The position numbers and the translations under genes were made by a program. From Quisquiliibacterium sp. (GTDB lineage: Bacteria; Pseudomonadota; Gammaproteobacteria; Burkholderiales; Burkholderiaceae_E): 13,407 bases of DNA. A model generated the notes under the pieces. The model was not told the origin of the DNA, did not search any database, and saw only the letters and a list, made by a program, of their open reading frames with translations. This document shows, in pieces, positions 1-7,787 of this stretch (position 1 is the stretch's first letter; each line of letters opens with the position of its first letter). The stretch spans positions 1 through 13,407 of the forward strand of contig JAURMJ010000388.1 of assembly GCA_030830765.1 (NCBI GenBank). The letters run 5' to 3'.

Positions 1-1037
1 CCCCGCACGACCTGAAAAAGCTGTGCAGTGAATTCGATTTCACGGATACCACCACGCCCAAGTTTCAGATCGACGCTGCCGCTGTTGCGGGCGTCGCGCT
101 TGGCAACCTCGGAGCGGATCAGTTGATGCAGTTCGCGCAATGCGCCGAAAACCTGGAAGTCGAGGTAACGACGAAACACGAACGGCGTGACGATGGACTG
201 GAGTGCTTGCTCATCGCGATCGCGGACCGCCTCGCCGGCGAGGCCGGAATCTGCAGTGACCTTGCCTTTGAGCCAGGCAAAGCGTTCCCACTCGCGGCCT
301 TGCGAGAAGAAGTAGTCCTCAAGCATCGGCAGACTGGCGACCAGTGGGCCGGAATCGCCGTTGGGTCGCAGTCGCGTGTCGACCCGGAACACGAAGCCAT
401 CATGAGTGACCTCAGCGAGCAGGTTGATCGTGCGGCGTGCCAGCCGGTGCATGAATTCCGCGGTCGGAAGCTGGCTGCCACGTCGCAGGTCGCCGTCCTC
501 GTCGAAGACGCCCTGCGTTTCACCCTGCTCCCGGAACACGAACACCAGATCCAGGTCCGAGGAAACATTCAGTTCATCCGCGCCACCCTTGCCCATCGCG
601 ACCGCCAGCAGATCCTGCGGCTGACCTTGCGCATCCAGCGGAAGGCCGAATTTTTCAATCAGTTCGGCGCCCGCCTGGCGCATTGCCACCGTGCTTGCCT
701 GGGATGCAAACGCGGTCATTGCGCTGCAGACCTCCTGAAGCGGCGCATCACCACGGATGTCACGCTCGGCCAGGGCCATCATCAGACACTGTCGCACGCG
801 TCGCAGGGCGCGGGCGACAGCCTCGCCTTGCTGCTCGATTGCTGGAGTCTGGCCGATTCGAGCGCGCTCGAACTGAAGTGCGTCGTCCAGCCCTTCTGTA
901 ATGGCCTGGGCACTGATTGATGCGTTGATCCAGCGGGTAATCAGTCCCTGTGCGTCGAAGTCGTCCGCGTGACGGGTCTGCAGGGCCTGCAGCGATCGCC
1001 GGAAATAGCCTGAGAAATCCTGTGCTTTGTAGTCCAT
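1..1037 (-). CDS. glnE: Bifunctional glutamine synthetase adenylyltransferase/adenylyl-removing enzyme, N-terminal part (3' end outside window)
   Basis: GlnE attaches AMP to, and removes it from, glutamine synthetase in response to PII proteins, setting nitrogen assimilation in the cytoplasm. The window holds 345 codons of a protein usually about 900-950 residues long, so only most of the N-terminal adenylyl-removase domain is seen. The nucleotidyltransferase signature ELNVSSDLDLVF carries the two metal-binding aspartates at D161 and D163. Further on come FRVDTRLRPNGDSGPL, the QGREWERFAW block and, near the window edge, LKLGRGGIREIEF, all typical of GlnE. The usual GMGKLGG is AMGKGGA here (residues 148-153), a mild variant. 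The start is the ATG at 1035-1037. No strong ribosome binding site precedes it, so a start a few codons away cannot be excluded. The gene is divergent from yhdP. The catalytic C-terminal adenylyltransferase domain is not visible. Confidence 0.95.
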   Translation of the reverse strand, partial: MDYKAQDFSGYFRRSLQALQTRHADDFDAQGLITRWINASISAQAITEGLDDALQFERARIGQTPAIEQQGEAVARALRRVRQCLMMALAERDIRGDAPLQEVCSAMTAFASQASTVAMRQAGAELIEKFGLPLDAQGQPQDLLAVAMGKGGADELNVSSDLDLVFVFREQGETQGVFDEDGDLRRGSQLPTAEFMHRLARRTINLLAEVTHDGFVFRVDTRLRPNGDSGPLVASLPMLEDYFFSQGREWERFAWLKGKVTADSGLAGEAVRDRDEQALQSIVTPFVFRRYLDFQVFGALRELHQLIRSEVAKRDARNSGSVDLKLGRGGIREIEFTAQLFQVVR

Positions 1038-1168
1038 CGAGGTAAGGTCCGTGCTCAACTTCCGACTCGTTTATTCCAGGCCAGCTAAAGGCCGGCGCAA
1101 GGGTTCTGGAGGTATCCTATCGAATCCGGCCGTCGCTGCCCGCGTGAGGCCCGACGCTTTCTGACATT
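1038..1168. promoter_or_regulatory. Divergent intergenic region between glnE and yhdP
   Basis: This 131-base gap must hold the promoters of both divergent genes, but none is clear. For yhdP a -10-like TATCCT lies at 1113-1118 without a good -35. For glnE the minus strand has TTGCGC followed 19 bases later by AATAAA (about 1071-1076), a weak pair with long spacing. No intrinsic terminator is seen. The assignment is positional. Confidence 0.3.
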
Positions 1169-4100
1169 TTGGCGCCTAACCCCCCATTGAATCCTCGCGT
1201 CGATCCGGCATCGACGATCGTCCGACTGCTGCTCGGGCTGTTGTTGGTCGCCTATTTTGTGGTCGGGCTCGCCTATCTGGGAGTGCGCCATTACCTGTGG
1301 CCTCGACTTGACGACTGGCGTCCGATGCTGGTGGCTGAGCTCTCGTCGATGCTGGGGCAAAAGGTCAGTCTCGCACGCCTGGAGACGGGGTTCGAAGGCG
1401 CCTGGCCGCGGCTCACCGTGCATGACTTGCGGATCGGTGCTGACCCCGATCATCCGGGGTTGTCAGTGGCCCGTGCGGTCGCTGTGATTTCCCCGGTGAG
1501 CCTGTTCAGTGGCCACCTGGGCCTGTCGGTGCTGCAGCTCGATCAGCCCAGCCTGCGGGTCGAACGACTGGATGCGCGGCGTTTTCGGGTGGCCGGTGTA
1601 CTGATCGATCCGGACGCGGACCAGGATGATCAGGGTCTTGCACTGCTCCTGGCTCAGCGCCGTGTGCTGCTGCATCAGGCCCGCATCGACTGGATCGATC
1701 ATCTGTCCGGCAGGCAGGCTTCGATCGAGGCGATCGAGCTTGCGCTGGGGTCGGTCGGACGTCGTCATCGCGGCATCATCAAAGTCCCCGCAGCGGCAGT
1801 CGGGCTTGAGCAGCTGGACTTTGCCTTCGAGATCTACCGGTCTGCCGGGGTGCCAGCATCAAACTGGCTGAGTTGGTCTGGAGAACTTCATGCAGGCATG
1901 AAAGGACTGGATCTGCGGCGAGTGCGGCAGAGCCTTCCCATCGAACCGCTGGACCGTGCAACGGGTCGCGCTGATCTGAAGGTCTGGCTGGGTCTTCGGG
2001 GAGGCGGGATTGCCGATGCAGTGGTGCGTTTCTCCGGCAGTCAGCTGCATCTGGACGGAACTGCCGGATCGATCAATGCAGAGCGACTGCAGTTTGAGGC
2101 CTCGGTCAAACCGGATGCCGACGGATATCTGGCCAGTTTGCAGCAGTTCGAGTTGCTGCTCGACGATAAACTGCGGCTTGCATCGTCGGGCCTGCAGCAG
2201 CTCTCCCTTGACGGTGCCGGACGCATTGTCGGCGGTCGTATCGCGCTGGCCCCATTCGATGCGGGTGTTGCGCTCGATGCGTTGCGCAAATTCCCCCTGC
2301 CGTCCGAGACTGCGCGGCGTCTTGCCGCGCTCAGACTGAGCGGTCATATCGATGCGCTGACCGCCAGCTGGAGCGATTCGGCGGAATCCGCATTCGAGGC
2401 TTCGCTGGACTTCAGGAATTTGTCTGTTCGTTATCTGGGCGACGAGTCTGCCCGCGACCCGGGAGCTGTGGCCGGGGAGAACAAGCCTGAGCGACGGGCA
2501 AAAGATCAACGGCCAAAGGAACGCGTGGCCAAGGTCGAGGTTTCCAAAGCAAGTACGACCGTTCGGGTCAAGGATCCGCCCGGCAGCCTGCCATGGTTTG
2601 AAAATCTGTCCGGTGAGGCCAGGATCCTGCGCGATGCCGGTGAGTTGCGCATCCGTGCCAAGGACGGCGCGCTCGGTTTCCCTGGGGTTTTTGCCGAGCC
2701 GCGGATCCCGCTCGACGAGGTTCAGTCGGAGGCAAGCTGGCGCATAGAGCGCGGAGCAGCCTCCTCAGAGCTGGTTGTCGAGGTCTCCCGGCTGCAGTTC
2801 GCCAATGCCGATGCGTCCGGACTTGTCAGCGGTAGTTATCGGACTGGCGGCAAGGGCATGGGATTGGTTGATTTCAAGGGCAGCCTGAGCCGAGCCCGAG
2901 CGACCCGCGTTGCGCGTTACCTGCCGCTTCAAATCGATGCGATCGTTCGCGACTGGGTTGCCAAGTCGATTCTTGGCGGTCAGGCCGGCCGCACCGAGTT
3001 TGTGCTTCGCGGGGATCTCGAGGACTTTCCATTTCGTGATCCCGCAAGTGGTCAGTTCCTGATTACGGCCGATGTGCGCGATACGAAACTGCGATACGCA
3101 CTCGATTGGCCCGACATTGACTCAATCAAGGGACAGTTGCGCTTTGAGCGGGCCGGGATGCGCATCAAGGCTGATGCTGCACGGGTGTATGGCGTTTCGC
3201 TGAGCAGCGTGGATGCGCGGATCGATGATTTTCTGAAGCCGACGCTGCGCATCGCCGGCAGAGGAACCGGACCGGCTTCTGACATGCTGAAGTTTGTCAA
3301 CGAAAGCCCCGTGGCGACACGGATCGACGACTTCACGCGCTCAGCGACTGCGTTGGGTCCCGCGCAGCTTGACCTGCAGTTGCAAATCCCTCTGGAGAAT
3401 CTGGACCGATCGCGGCTCAAGGGGATCGTTCGCTTCGATGGCAATGATCTGCAGTTGGACAAGACCTTGCCCGTGCTGGCAGGGGTGAGCGGGACGCTCG
3501 AATTCACCGACGAACAACTCAGCCTGCGCGATCTGTCCGGCACTTTCCTGGGGGGGCCGGTGCGGGTCAATGGCAGAACCCCTGAAGCCGGGCGTTTCGA
3601 GCTGGACGTCATTGGCCGGGTGACGGCTCAGGGCATGCGCATGGTCAGCGATAACCCGTTGACGCAGGCGCTGGATGGCAGCACGGATTTTCGGGCACAT
3701 GTCGAGGTCCGACGGCATGCGTCGATGGTCACGATCGAGTCCGATCTGGTCGGCCTGTCATCGAAGCTGCCGGCTCCGATGAACAAGAGCGCCGAGGCGC
3801 ACTGGCCGCTCAGAGTAAACGCGACCCCTGAGTCGGTGTCTGATCCGCAAGCCCGGCCACGGCGCGACGCAATCCATGTTCAGCTTGGCAGCGCAATCAG
3901 GTTGCTCTTTGAGCGTGAACGGGAAGAGGGTTCCGAGACGCTGAAGATCAGACGCGGTGCGCTTGCGTTGAATGCGCAACCCGTGGTTCCTGAGCAGGGG
4001 CTTGCGGTTATCTTGCAGACCGATGTTGTCGATGTCGATGCCTGGACACCCTTTCTCTCGGACAAAGGGGGCGCGGCCGGTGCGTCTGGCCGACCGCAGG

Positions 4101-5269
4101 GCGATCCGGCTCGTGGGCCCGGTTTAGGCAAGCAAGCCGATGAATTCAGCCTGATGCCTCAGTCGGTCACACTGGTCACGCCAAAGATCAAGGTCGGTGG
4201 CAAGCAGTTGCACGATGTCGTGCTTGGTGCCACCCGAATCGGCGAGTTCTGGAACGCGAACATTGATTCGCGCGAGGTCGATGGTTATTTCAACTGGCGT
4301 GCAGCCAGACCCGGTCAGCCGATCGGCGAATTGAGTGCTCGCTTCAGTCATTTGGAAATTCCGCGGACTCAGGTGCGTGAAATTGAAAATCTGCTGGATG
4401 CTCAGCCAACCGCGCTGCCGGCTCTGGATGTCGTCGCTGAGCGTTTCGTGCTTTTTGAGCGCGAACTGGGCCGGCTTGAGTTGCAGGCAACCAACGGGAC
4501 GAGCCCCAACCTGCCGGGCTGGCGTCTGGACCGGTTGATGATTTCCAATCCCGATGCGCAGTTGCTGGCGACCGGCAACTGGACACCATCTGCGGTTGCA
4601 GGCGTTCGTCCGACCAGAATGCAGTTCGACCTTGATCTGGTCGATTCTGGACGCCTCTTGGATCGCTTCGGCCAGAAAGGGGTGATGCGCAATGGTCCGG
4701 GTAAGCTTTCAGGGACAATCCATTGGCTGGGGTCGCCGTTGTCAATCGACTATCCGTCGCTGGGCGGCAACCTTGTGCTGGATATCGGCAAGGGCCAGTT
4801 TCTGAAAACCGATCCCGGCATTGCCAAGCTGATCGGTGTGCTGAATCTGCAATCGCTGCCCAGGCGTCTGAACCTTGATTTCCGGGACGTCTTTGCCGAG
4901 GGGTTTTCATTTGACGCGGTGCGTGGCGACATCGGCATTGCCTATGGTGTGGCCAGGACCAGCAATCTCGCCATGAAAGGTGTACAGGCGCAGGTGCGCA
5001 TCAGCGGGGAGGCCGACATCGAGCGGGAGACCCAGTCGCTTGCGGTCGAGGTCGTTCCAGAGTTGAATGCCGGCCTGGCCTCGCTCGCCTATGGTGCAAT
5101 GGTGAATCCGGTGATCGGGCTTGGCTCGTTTCTGGCGCAGCTCGCGCTGAGCGGTCCCATTCAGCAGATGTTCACCTACGAGTACGATGTGAAAGGTTCG
5201 TGGGCCGATCCTCAGGTGGCCGAGAGGCGTAGACCGGCTCAGTTTTCCCCCGCAACGACACAGCCATGA
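1169..5269 (+). CDS. yhdP: YhdP family AsmA-like envelope protein
   Basis: YhdP is a very large AsmA-like protein anchored in the inner membrane and spanning the periplasm. In E. coli it works with TamB and YdbH in moving phospholipid to the outer membrane. This protein has 1366 residues (E. coli YhdP about 1270). A single hydrophobic anchor lies at about residues 17-38 (TIVRLLLGLLLVAYFVVGLA), followed by a long repetitive beta-rich body. The AsmA-like C-terminal end is clear: LSGTIHWLGSP at about 1180, GKGQFLKTDPG at about 1207 and MVNPVIGLGSFLAQ at about 1311. A charged, low-complexity stretch lies at about 425-471 and a Gly/Pro-rich one at about 964-990, probably loops. The start is a TTG with no evident Shine-Dalgarno; a second in-frame TTG at 1187 would drop six residues, and an upstream in-frame stop at 1145 limits extension. 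The stop overlaps the next start (ATGA), so the downstream amidase is probably translationally coupled. Confidence 0.9.
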   Translation: MAPNPPLNPRVDPASTIVRLLLGLLLVAYFVVGLAYLGVRHYLWPRLDDWRPMLVAELSSMLGQKVSLARLETGFEGAWPRLTVHDLRIGADPDHPGLSVARAVAVISPVSLFSGHLGLSVLQLDQPSLRVERLDARRFRVAGVLIDPDADQDDQGLALLLAQRRVLLHQARIDWIDHLSGRQASIEAIELALGSVGRRHRGIIKVPAAAVGLEQLDFAFEIYRSAGVPASNWLSWSGELHAGMKGLDLRRVRQSLPIEPLDRATGRADLKVWLGLRGGGIADAVVRFSGSQLHLDGTAGSINAERLQFEASVKPDADGYLASLQQFELLLDDKLRLASSGLQQLSLDGAGRIVGGRIALAPFDAGVALDALRKFPLPSETARRLAALRLSGHIDALTASWSDSAESAFEASLDFRNLSVRYLGDESARDPGAVAGENKPERRAKDQRPKERVAKVEVSKASTTVRVKDPPGSLPWFENLSGEARILRDAGELRIRAKDGALGFPGVFAEPRIPLDEVQSEASWRIERGAASSELVVEVSRLQFANADASGLVSGSYRTGGKGMGLVDFKGSLSRARATRVARYLPLQIDAIVRDWVAKSILGGQAGRTEFVLRGDLEDFPFRDPASGQFLITADVRDTKLRYALDWPDIDSIKGQLRFERAGMRIKADAARVYGVSLSSVDARIDDFLKPTLRIAGRGTGPASDMLKFVNESPVATRIDDFTRSATALGPAQLDLQLQIPLENLDRSRLKGIVRFDGNDLQLDKTLPVLAGVSGTLEFTDEQLSLRDLSGTFLGGPVRVNGRTPEAGRFELDVIGRVTAQGMRMVSDNPLTQALDGSTDFRAHVEVRRHASMVTIESDLVGLSSKLPAPMNKSAEAHWPLRVNATPESVSDPQARPRRDAIHVQLGSAIRLLFEREREEGSETLKIRRGALALNAQPVVPEQGLAVILQTDVVDVDAWTPFLSDKGGAAGASGRPQGDPARGPGLGKQADEFSLMPQSVTLVTPKIKVGGKQLHDVVLGATRIGEFWNANIDSREVDGYFNWRAARPGQPIGELSARFSHLEIPRTQVREIENLLDAQPTALPALDVVAERFVLFERELGRLELQATNGTSPNLPGWRLDRLMISNPDAQLLATGNWTPSAVAGVRPTRMQFDLDLVDSGRLLDRFGQKGVMRNGPGKLSGTIHWLGSPLSIDYPSLGGNLVLDIGKGQFLKTDPGIAKLIGVLNLQSLPRRLNLDFRDVFAEGFSFDAVRGDIGIAYGVARTSNLAMKGVQAQVRISGEADIERETQSLAVEVVPELNAGLASLAYGAMVNPVIGLGSFLAQLALSGPIQQMFTYEYDVKGSWADPQVAERRRPAQFSPATTQP

Positions 5270-6081
5270 CAGAGACTATTTCCGATTTCCGTGTTGCTGC
5301 AGTCCAGATGATCTCGGCACCCCAGGTGCAGACAAACCTGGACGCCGCAGAGAAGCTGATCGCTCAGGCCGCAGCCGAAGGTGCGCGCGTGGTCGTTTTG
5401 CCCGAGTACTTCTGCCTACTCGGCGAGCGCGATACCGACAAGGTTGCCGTGCGTGAGCCCGATGGCGACGGCCCGCTTCAGCGGTTCCTGTCAGAGCAGG
5501 CGGCACGACATGGCATCTGGCTGATCGGCGGAACCGTGCCGCTGGCCTGCAGCCGTCCGGCCAAGGTCCGCAATTCCTGCCTTGTCTACGGTCCGCAGGG
5601 CGAGCGGGTTGCCCGCTATGACAAGATTCACTTGTTCGGTTTTCAGCGCGGCAATGAGCGTTTCGACGAAGGGGCCACGATCGAGGCGGCACGCACGCCC
5701 GTGGTTGTCGATCTCGACGGCTGGCGTGTTGGTCTGTCGGTCTGTTATGACCTGCGCTTTCCGGAGCTGTATCGCGCTCTGTCGCCGGTCGATCTGATTG
5801 TGGTGCCTTCCGCATTCACTTACACGACCGGGTCTGCACACTGGGAAGTTTTGCTGCGCGCGCGCGCGATCGAGAACCAGTGCTATGTTCTGGCGCCTGC
5901 GCAAGGGGGCCGGCATCCGAACGGTCGCCGGACCTGGGGCCACTCAATGCTGATTGATCCCTGGGGTGAAGTGCTTTCGGTACTCGCTGAAGGCGAGGGT
6001 GTGGTTGCTGGAGCGCTGGAACGGACCCGGCTCGATGAGGTGCGGCGAATCCTGCCGGCGCTGGGCCACCGGGTGATGTGA
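5266..6081 (+). CDS. Carbon-nitrogen hydrolase, nitrilase superfamily (Nit1-like, probable deaminated glutathione amidase)
   Basis: The protein has 271 residues, the normal size for the single-domain nitrilase fold. The Glu-Lys-Cys catalytic triad is complete: E47 in VVLPEYFCLLG, K120 in RYDKIHLFGF and C160 in LSVCYDLRFPELYRAL. The VCYDLRFPEL context and the HLFGF loop resemble Nit1/YbeM-type amidases, which hydrolyse deaminated glutathione, a side product of transaminases, to 2-oxoglutarate and Cys-Gly. That would make it a cytoplasmic metabolite-repair enzyme. Omega-amidase or another short-chain amidase activity is the main alternative; the superfamily is certain, the substrate is inferred. 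The ATG overlaps the yhdP stop by four bases, and tldD follows 28 bases after its own stop. A nitrilase gene between yhdP and tldD is, from memory, a common arrangement in betaproteobacteria. Confidence 0.92.
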   Translation: MTETISDFRVAAVQMISAPQVQTNLDAAEKLIAQAAAEGARVVVLPEYFCLLGERDTDKVAVREPDGDGPLQRFLSEQAARHGIWLIGGTVPLACSRPAKVRNSCLVYGPQGERVARYDKIHLFGFQRGNERFDEGATIEAARTPVVVDLDGWRVGLSVCYDLRFPELYRALSPVDLIVVPSAFTYTTGSAHWEVLLRARAIENQCYVLAPAQGGRHPNGRRTWGHSMLIDPWGEVLSVLAEGEGVVAGALERTRLDEVRRILPALGHRVM

Positions 6082-6109
6082 AGAATCCCGGCTTGATGGA
6101 GTGTATTGA

Positions 6110-7570
6110 ATGAATATTGTTGACGAAGGGATCGATCGCCTGGCGATCGCCCGCAAGGTGCTGCTCGAACCGGCCGGTCTGGATGAGGTCGACCTGACTC
6201 GCGCGCTGGCCGAAGTGTTCGAGCATCGTGTCGATTACGCAGATCTGTATTTCCAGTACACGCGTCACGAGGGCTGGAGTCTTGAAGAGGGCATCGTCAA
6301 GGGAGGCAGCTTCTCGATCGAGCAGGGCGTGGGTGTGCGTGCGGTCTGTGGTGAGAAGACCGCGTTTGCCTATTCGGATGAAATCAATGCGAGCGCCCTG
6401 CTGTCGGCTGCCCGCGCCACGCGCACGATCGCGCGCCAGGGGGCCGGTCGCATCAAGGTCGCACAGCGGCTTGCCCCGGGTGCGGGGTTGTCGCTGTATC
6501 GCGCGACCGATCCGATCGAGGGGATGGACGCGACTGCCAAAGTTGCGCTGCTGGAGAAGGTTGAACGCCTGGCGCGTGCCCGAGATCCGCGGATCGTGCA
6601 GGTCATGGCAGGTCTCGCGGCTGAACACGACACGGTGCTGGTCGTGCGTTCCGATGGTCGCATCGCTGCCGACGTGCGGCCGCTGGTGCGCCTGTCTGTC
6701 ACGGTCATCGCAGAGGCCGATGGCCGACGCGAGCAGGGCAGCAGCGGCGGCGGCGGACGGTTCGGGTTGGATTATTTCGATGATGAGCTCATTGAACGGT
6801 ACGTGCGCGAAGCGGTCGCCTCGGCAACGATCAACCTGGAAGCCCGGCCTGCGCCGGCTGGCGTGATGAGCGTCGTTCTTGGACCGGGCTGGCCTGGCGT
6901 GCTGCTGCACGAGGCCGTGGGCCACGGACTGGAAGGCGACTTCAACCGCAAGGGCTCATCAGCTTTTTCGGGGCAGCTTGGTCAGCGTGTCGCGGCCCGC
7001 GGCGTGACCGTCATCGATGACGGCACGATCAGCAATCGGCGCGGTTCGCTGAACATTGATGATGAAGGCAATCCGACGCAATCCAACGTGCTGATCGAGG
7101 ATGGGGTGCTCAAGGGGTATCTGCAGGACACGCTCAATGCGCGTCTGATGAAGGTGCCGGTCACGGGTAACGGGCGGCGGGAATCCTTCGCACATCTGCC
7201 GATGCCGCGAATGACCAATACCTTCATGCTGGGCGGCCATCAGGATCCGGGCGAAATCATCGAGTCGATCGACCGCGGGCTGTATGCGGTCAATTTCGGT
7301 GGTGGCCAGGTGGACATCACCAATGGCAAGTTCGTTTTCTCTGCCTCCGAAGCCTATTGGGTTGAAAAAGGTCGCATTCAGTACCCTGTCAAAGGGGCGA
7401 CGATCATCGGTAACGGGCCGGACGCACTGACCCGTGTGACCATGATCGGCAATGACATGCGTCTTGATTCCGGGGTCGGCGTCTGCGGCAAGGACGGGCA
7501 GAGTGTGCCGGTCGGCGTCGGTCAGCCGACGCTGCGCATCGAGGGGCTCACTGTCGGTGGAACCGCCTGA
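6110..7570 (+). CDS. tldD: Metalloprotease TldD
   Basis: TldD pairs with TldE (PmbA) to form a zinc protease that degrades unfolded or modified peptides. In E. coli the pair trims the microcin B17 precursor and degrades the antitoxin CcdA. The 486-residue length matches the family. The zinc motif HEAVGHGLEGD has H267, E268 and H272 (HExxxH), and the C-terminal cysteine ligand is C459 in GVCGKDGQSVPVGVGQPTL. The N-terminal TldD fold is visible in EGIVKGGSFSIEQGVGVRAV. A Shine-Dalgarno GGAG at 6098-6101 lies eight bases before the ATG, supporting this start. It is the third gene of the yhdP-nit-tldD run. Its partner TldE is not in the window; the two are usually unlinked. No U-tract terminator follows, only the inverted repeat at 7595-7622. 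Confidence 0.97.
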   Translation: MNIVDEGIDRLAIARKVLLEPAGLDEVDLTRALAEVFEHRVDYADLYFQYTRHEGWSLEEGIVKGGSFSIEQGVGVRAVCGEKTAFAYSDEINASALLSAARATRTIARQGAGRIKVAQRLAPGAGLSLYRATDPIEGMDATAKVALLEKVERLARARDPRIVQVMAGLAAEHDTVLVVRSDGRIAADVRPLVRLSVTVIAEADGRREQGSSGGGGRFGLDYFDDELIERYVREAVASATINLEARPAPAGVMSVVLGPGWPGVLLHEAVGHGLEGDFNRKGSSAFSGQLGQRVAARGVTVIDDGTISNRRGSLNIDDEGNPTQSNVLIEDGVLKGYLQDTLNARLMKVPVTGNGRRESFAHLPMPRMTNTFMLGGHQDPGEIIESIDRGLYAVNFGGGQVDITNGKFVFSASEAYWVEKGRIQYPVKGATIIGNGPDALTRVTMIGNDMRLDSGVGVCGKDGQSVPVGVGQPTLRIEGLTVGGTA

Positions 7571-7594
7571 TCGCAGACAGTCCCAGCGCTTGAT

Positions 7595-7622
7595 CCTGCG
7601 CGTCATTCCGGAATAGCGCAGG
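7595..7622. repeat. Inverted repeat with nested palindrome downstream of tldD and upstream of the aroG leader
   Basis: The arms CCTGCGC (7595-7601) and GCGCAGG (7616-7622) are perfectly complementary over 7 bp and enclose a perfect 10-base palindrome, ATTCCGGAAT (7605-7614). There is no following T-run, so it is not a standard intrinsic terminator. It may weaken read-through from tldD, or be a protein-binding site just upstream of the aroG -35 region, about 10 bases away. The function is inferred. Confidence 0.5.
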
Positions 7623-7631
7623 CGGGTTGAC

Positions 7632-7660
7632 TTGCCTGCTTGCCAATCGCTCGCTAAACT
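7632..7660 (+). promoter_or_regulatory. Candidate sigma70 promoter of the aroG leader
   Basis: TTGCCT (7632-7637) and TAAACT (7655-7660) are separated by exactly 17 bases and each matches 4 of 6 consensus bases. The predicted start is near A7667, only about three bases before the leader ATG at 7670, which would give an almost leaderless mRNA. An overlapping TTGACT at 7627 is a better -35 box but sits 22 bases from the -10, which is too far. Confidence 0.5.
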
Positions 7661-7669
7661 GCGACCACC

Positions 7670-7756
7670 ATGAAGAGCTCGCCCCGATTTTTTTCGTTTT
7701 TTTATTTTGGCTTTCCTGCCGGCGGCGGGACGAGTCGGGAGCGAGTTTGTAACTGA
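7670..7756 (+). CDS. Phe-rich leader peptide of the aroG attenuator (28 residues)
   Basis: This short ORF runs from ATG 7670 to TGA 7754-7756. It begins MKSSPR, continues FFSFFYFGFPAGGG and ends in a polar tail. Six of nine consecutive residues (7-15) are Phe and one is Tyr. It strongly recalls the enteric pheA leader peptide PheL (Met-Lys start, then FFF and FFF blocks and a closing FP). The peptide itself is unlikely to matter; its translation senses charged tRNA-Phe. All six Phe codons are TTT, whereas aroG uses TTC for six of its eight. There is no Shine-Dalgarno in front, consistent with a leaderless or near-leaderless start. The stop codon lies 18 bases before the A-tract of the terminator, so a terminating ribosome should leave the terminator arms free. 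The context (a promoter before it; a matching antiterminator, terminator and a Phe-pathway gene after it) is the main support. Confidence 0.85.
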   Translation: MKSSPRFFSFFYFGFPAGGGTSRERVCN

Positions 7757-7787
7757 AGCCTGAACCGAATCCGAAAAAACCGCCGGC
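7718..7787 (+). promoter_or_regulatory. Antiterminator of the Phe attenuator (strand 2 pairs with strand 3)
   Basis: Strand 2, GCCGGCGG at 7718-7725, lies inside the leader ORF a few bases after the last Phe codon. It is identical to the terminator's 3' arm (7796-7803), so it can pair perfectly over 8 bp with the terminator's 5' arm CCGCCGGC (7780-7787). A ribosome stalled at the first Phe codons (7688-7702) would leave strand 2 exposed and favour this pairing, so transcription continues into aroG. A ribosome that reads through strand 2 to the stop would let the local hairpin 7780-7803 form instead. A further upstream arm, CTCGCCCCG at 7678-7686, can pair with CGGGAGCGAG at 7736-7745 (one bulge) or CGGGACGAG at 7726-7734 (one mismatch), and may act when no ribosome is present. 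The pairings are read directly; the mechanism is inferred from known attenuators. Confidence 0.7.

Noticed and set aside
123..920. Long plus-strand ORF of 265 codons
   Set aside because: It lies wholly opposite glnE, whose conserved motifs are clear on the minus strand; the plus-strand translation shows no recognisable domain.
5816..6925. 369-codon minus-strand ORF
   Set aside because: It is a shadow of the amidase and tldD genes, both of which have intact catalytic motifs on the plus strand.
7627..7660. TTGACT with TAAACT as the aroG promoter
   Set aside because: The -35 match is better than TTGCCT, but a 22-base spacer is too long for sigma70; the 17-base pair using TTGCCT was preferred.
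7673..7694. Possible terminator formed by GAGCTC and the first T7 run
   Set aside because: The palindrome is only six bases with no loop and is not placed to form a stable stem directly before the Ts; the Ts are better explained as Phe codons.
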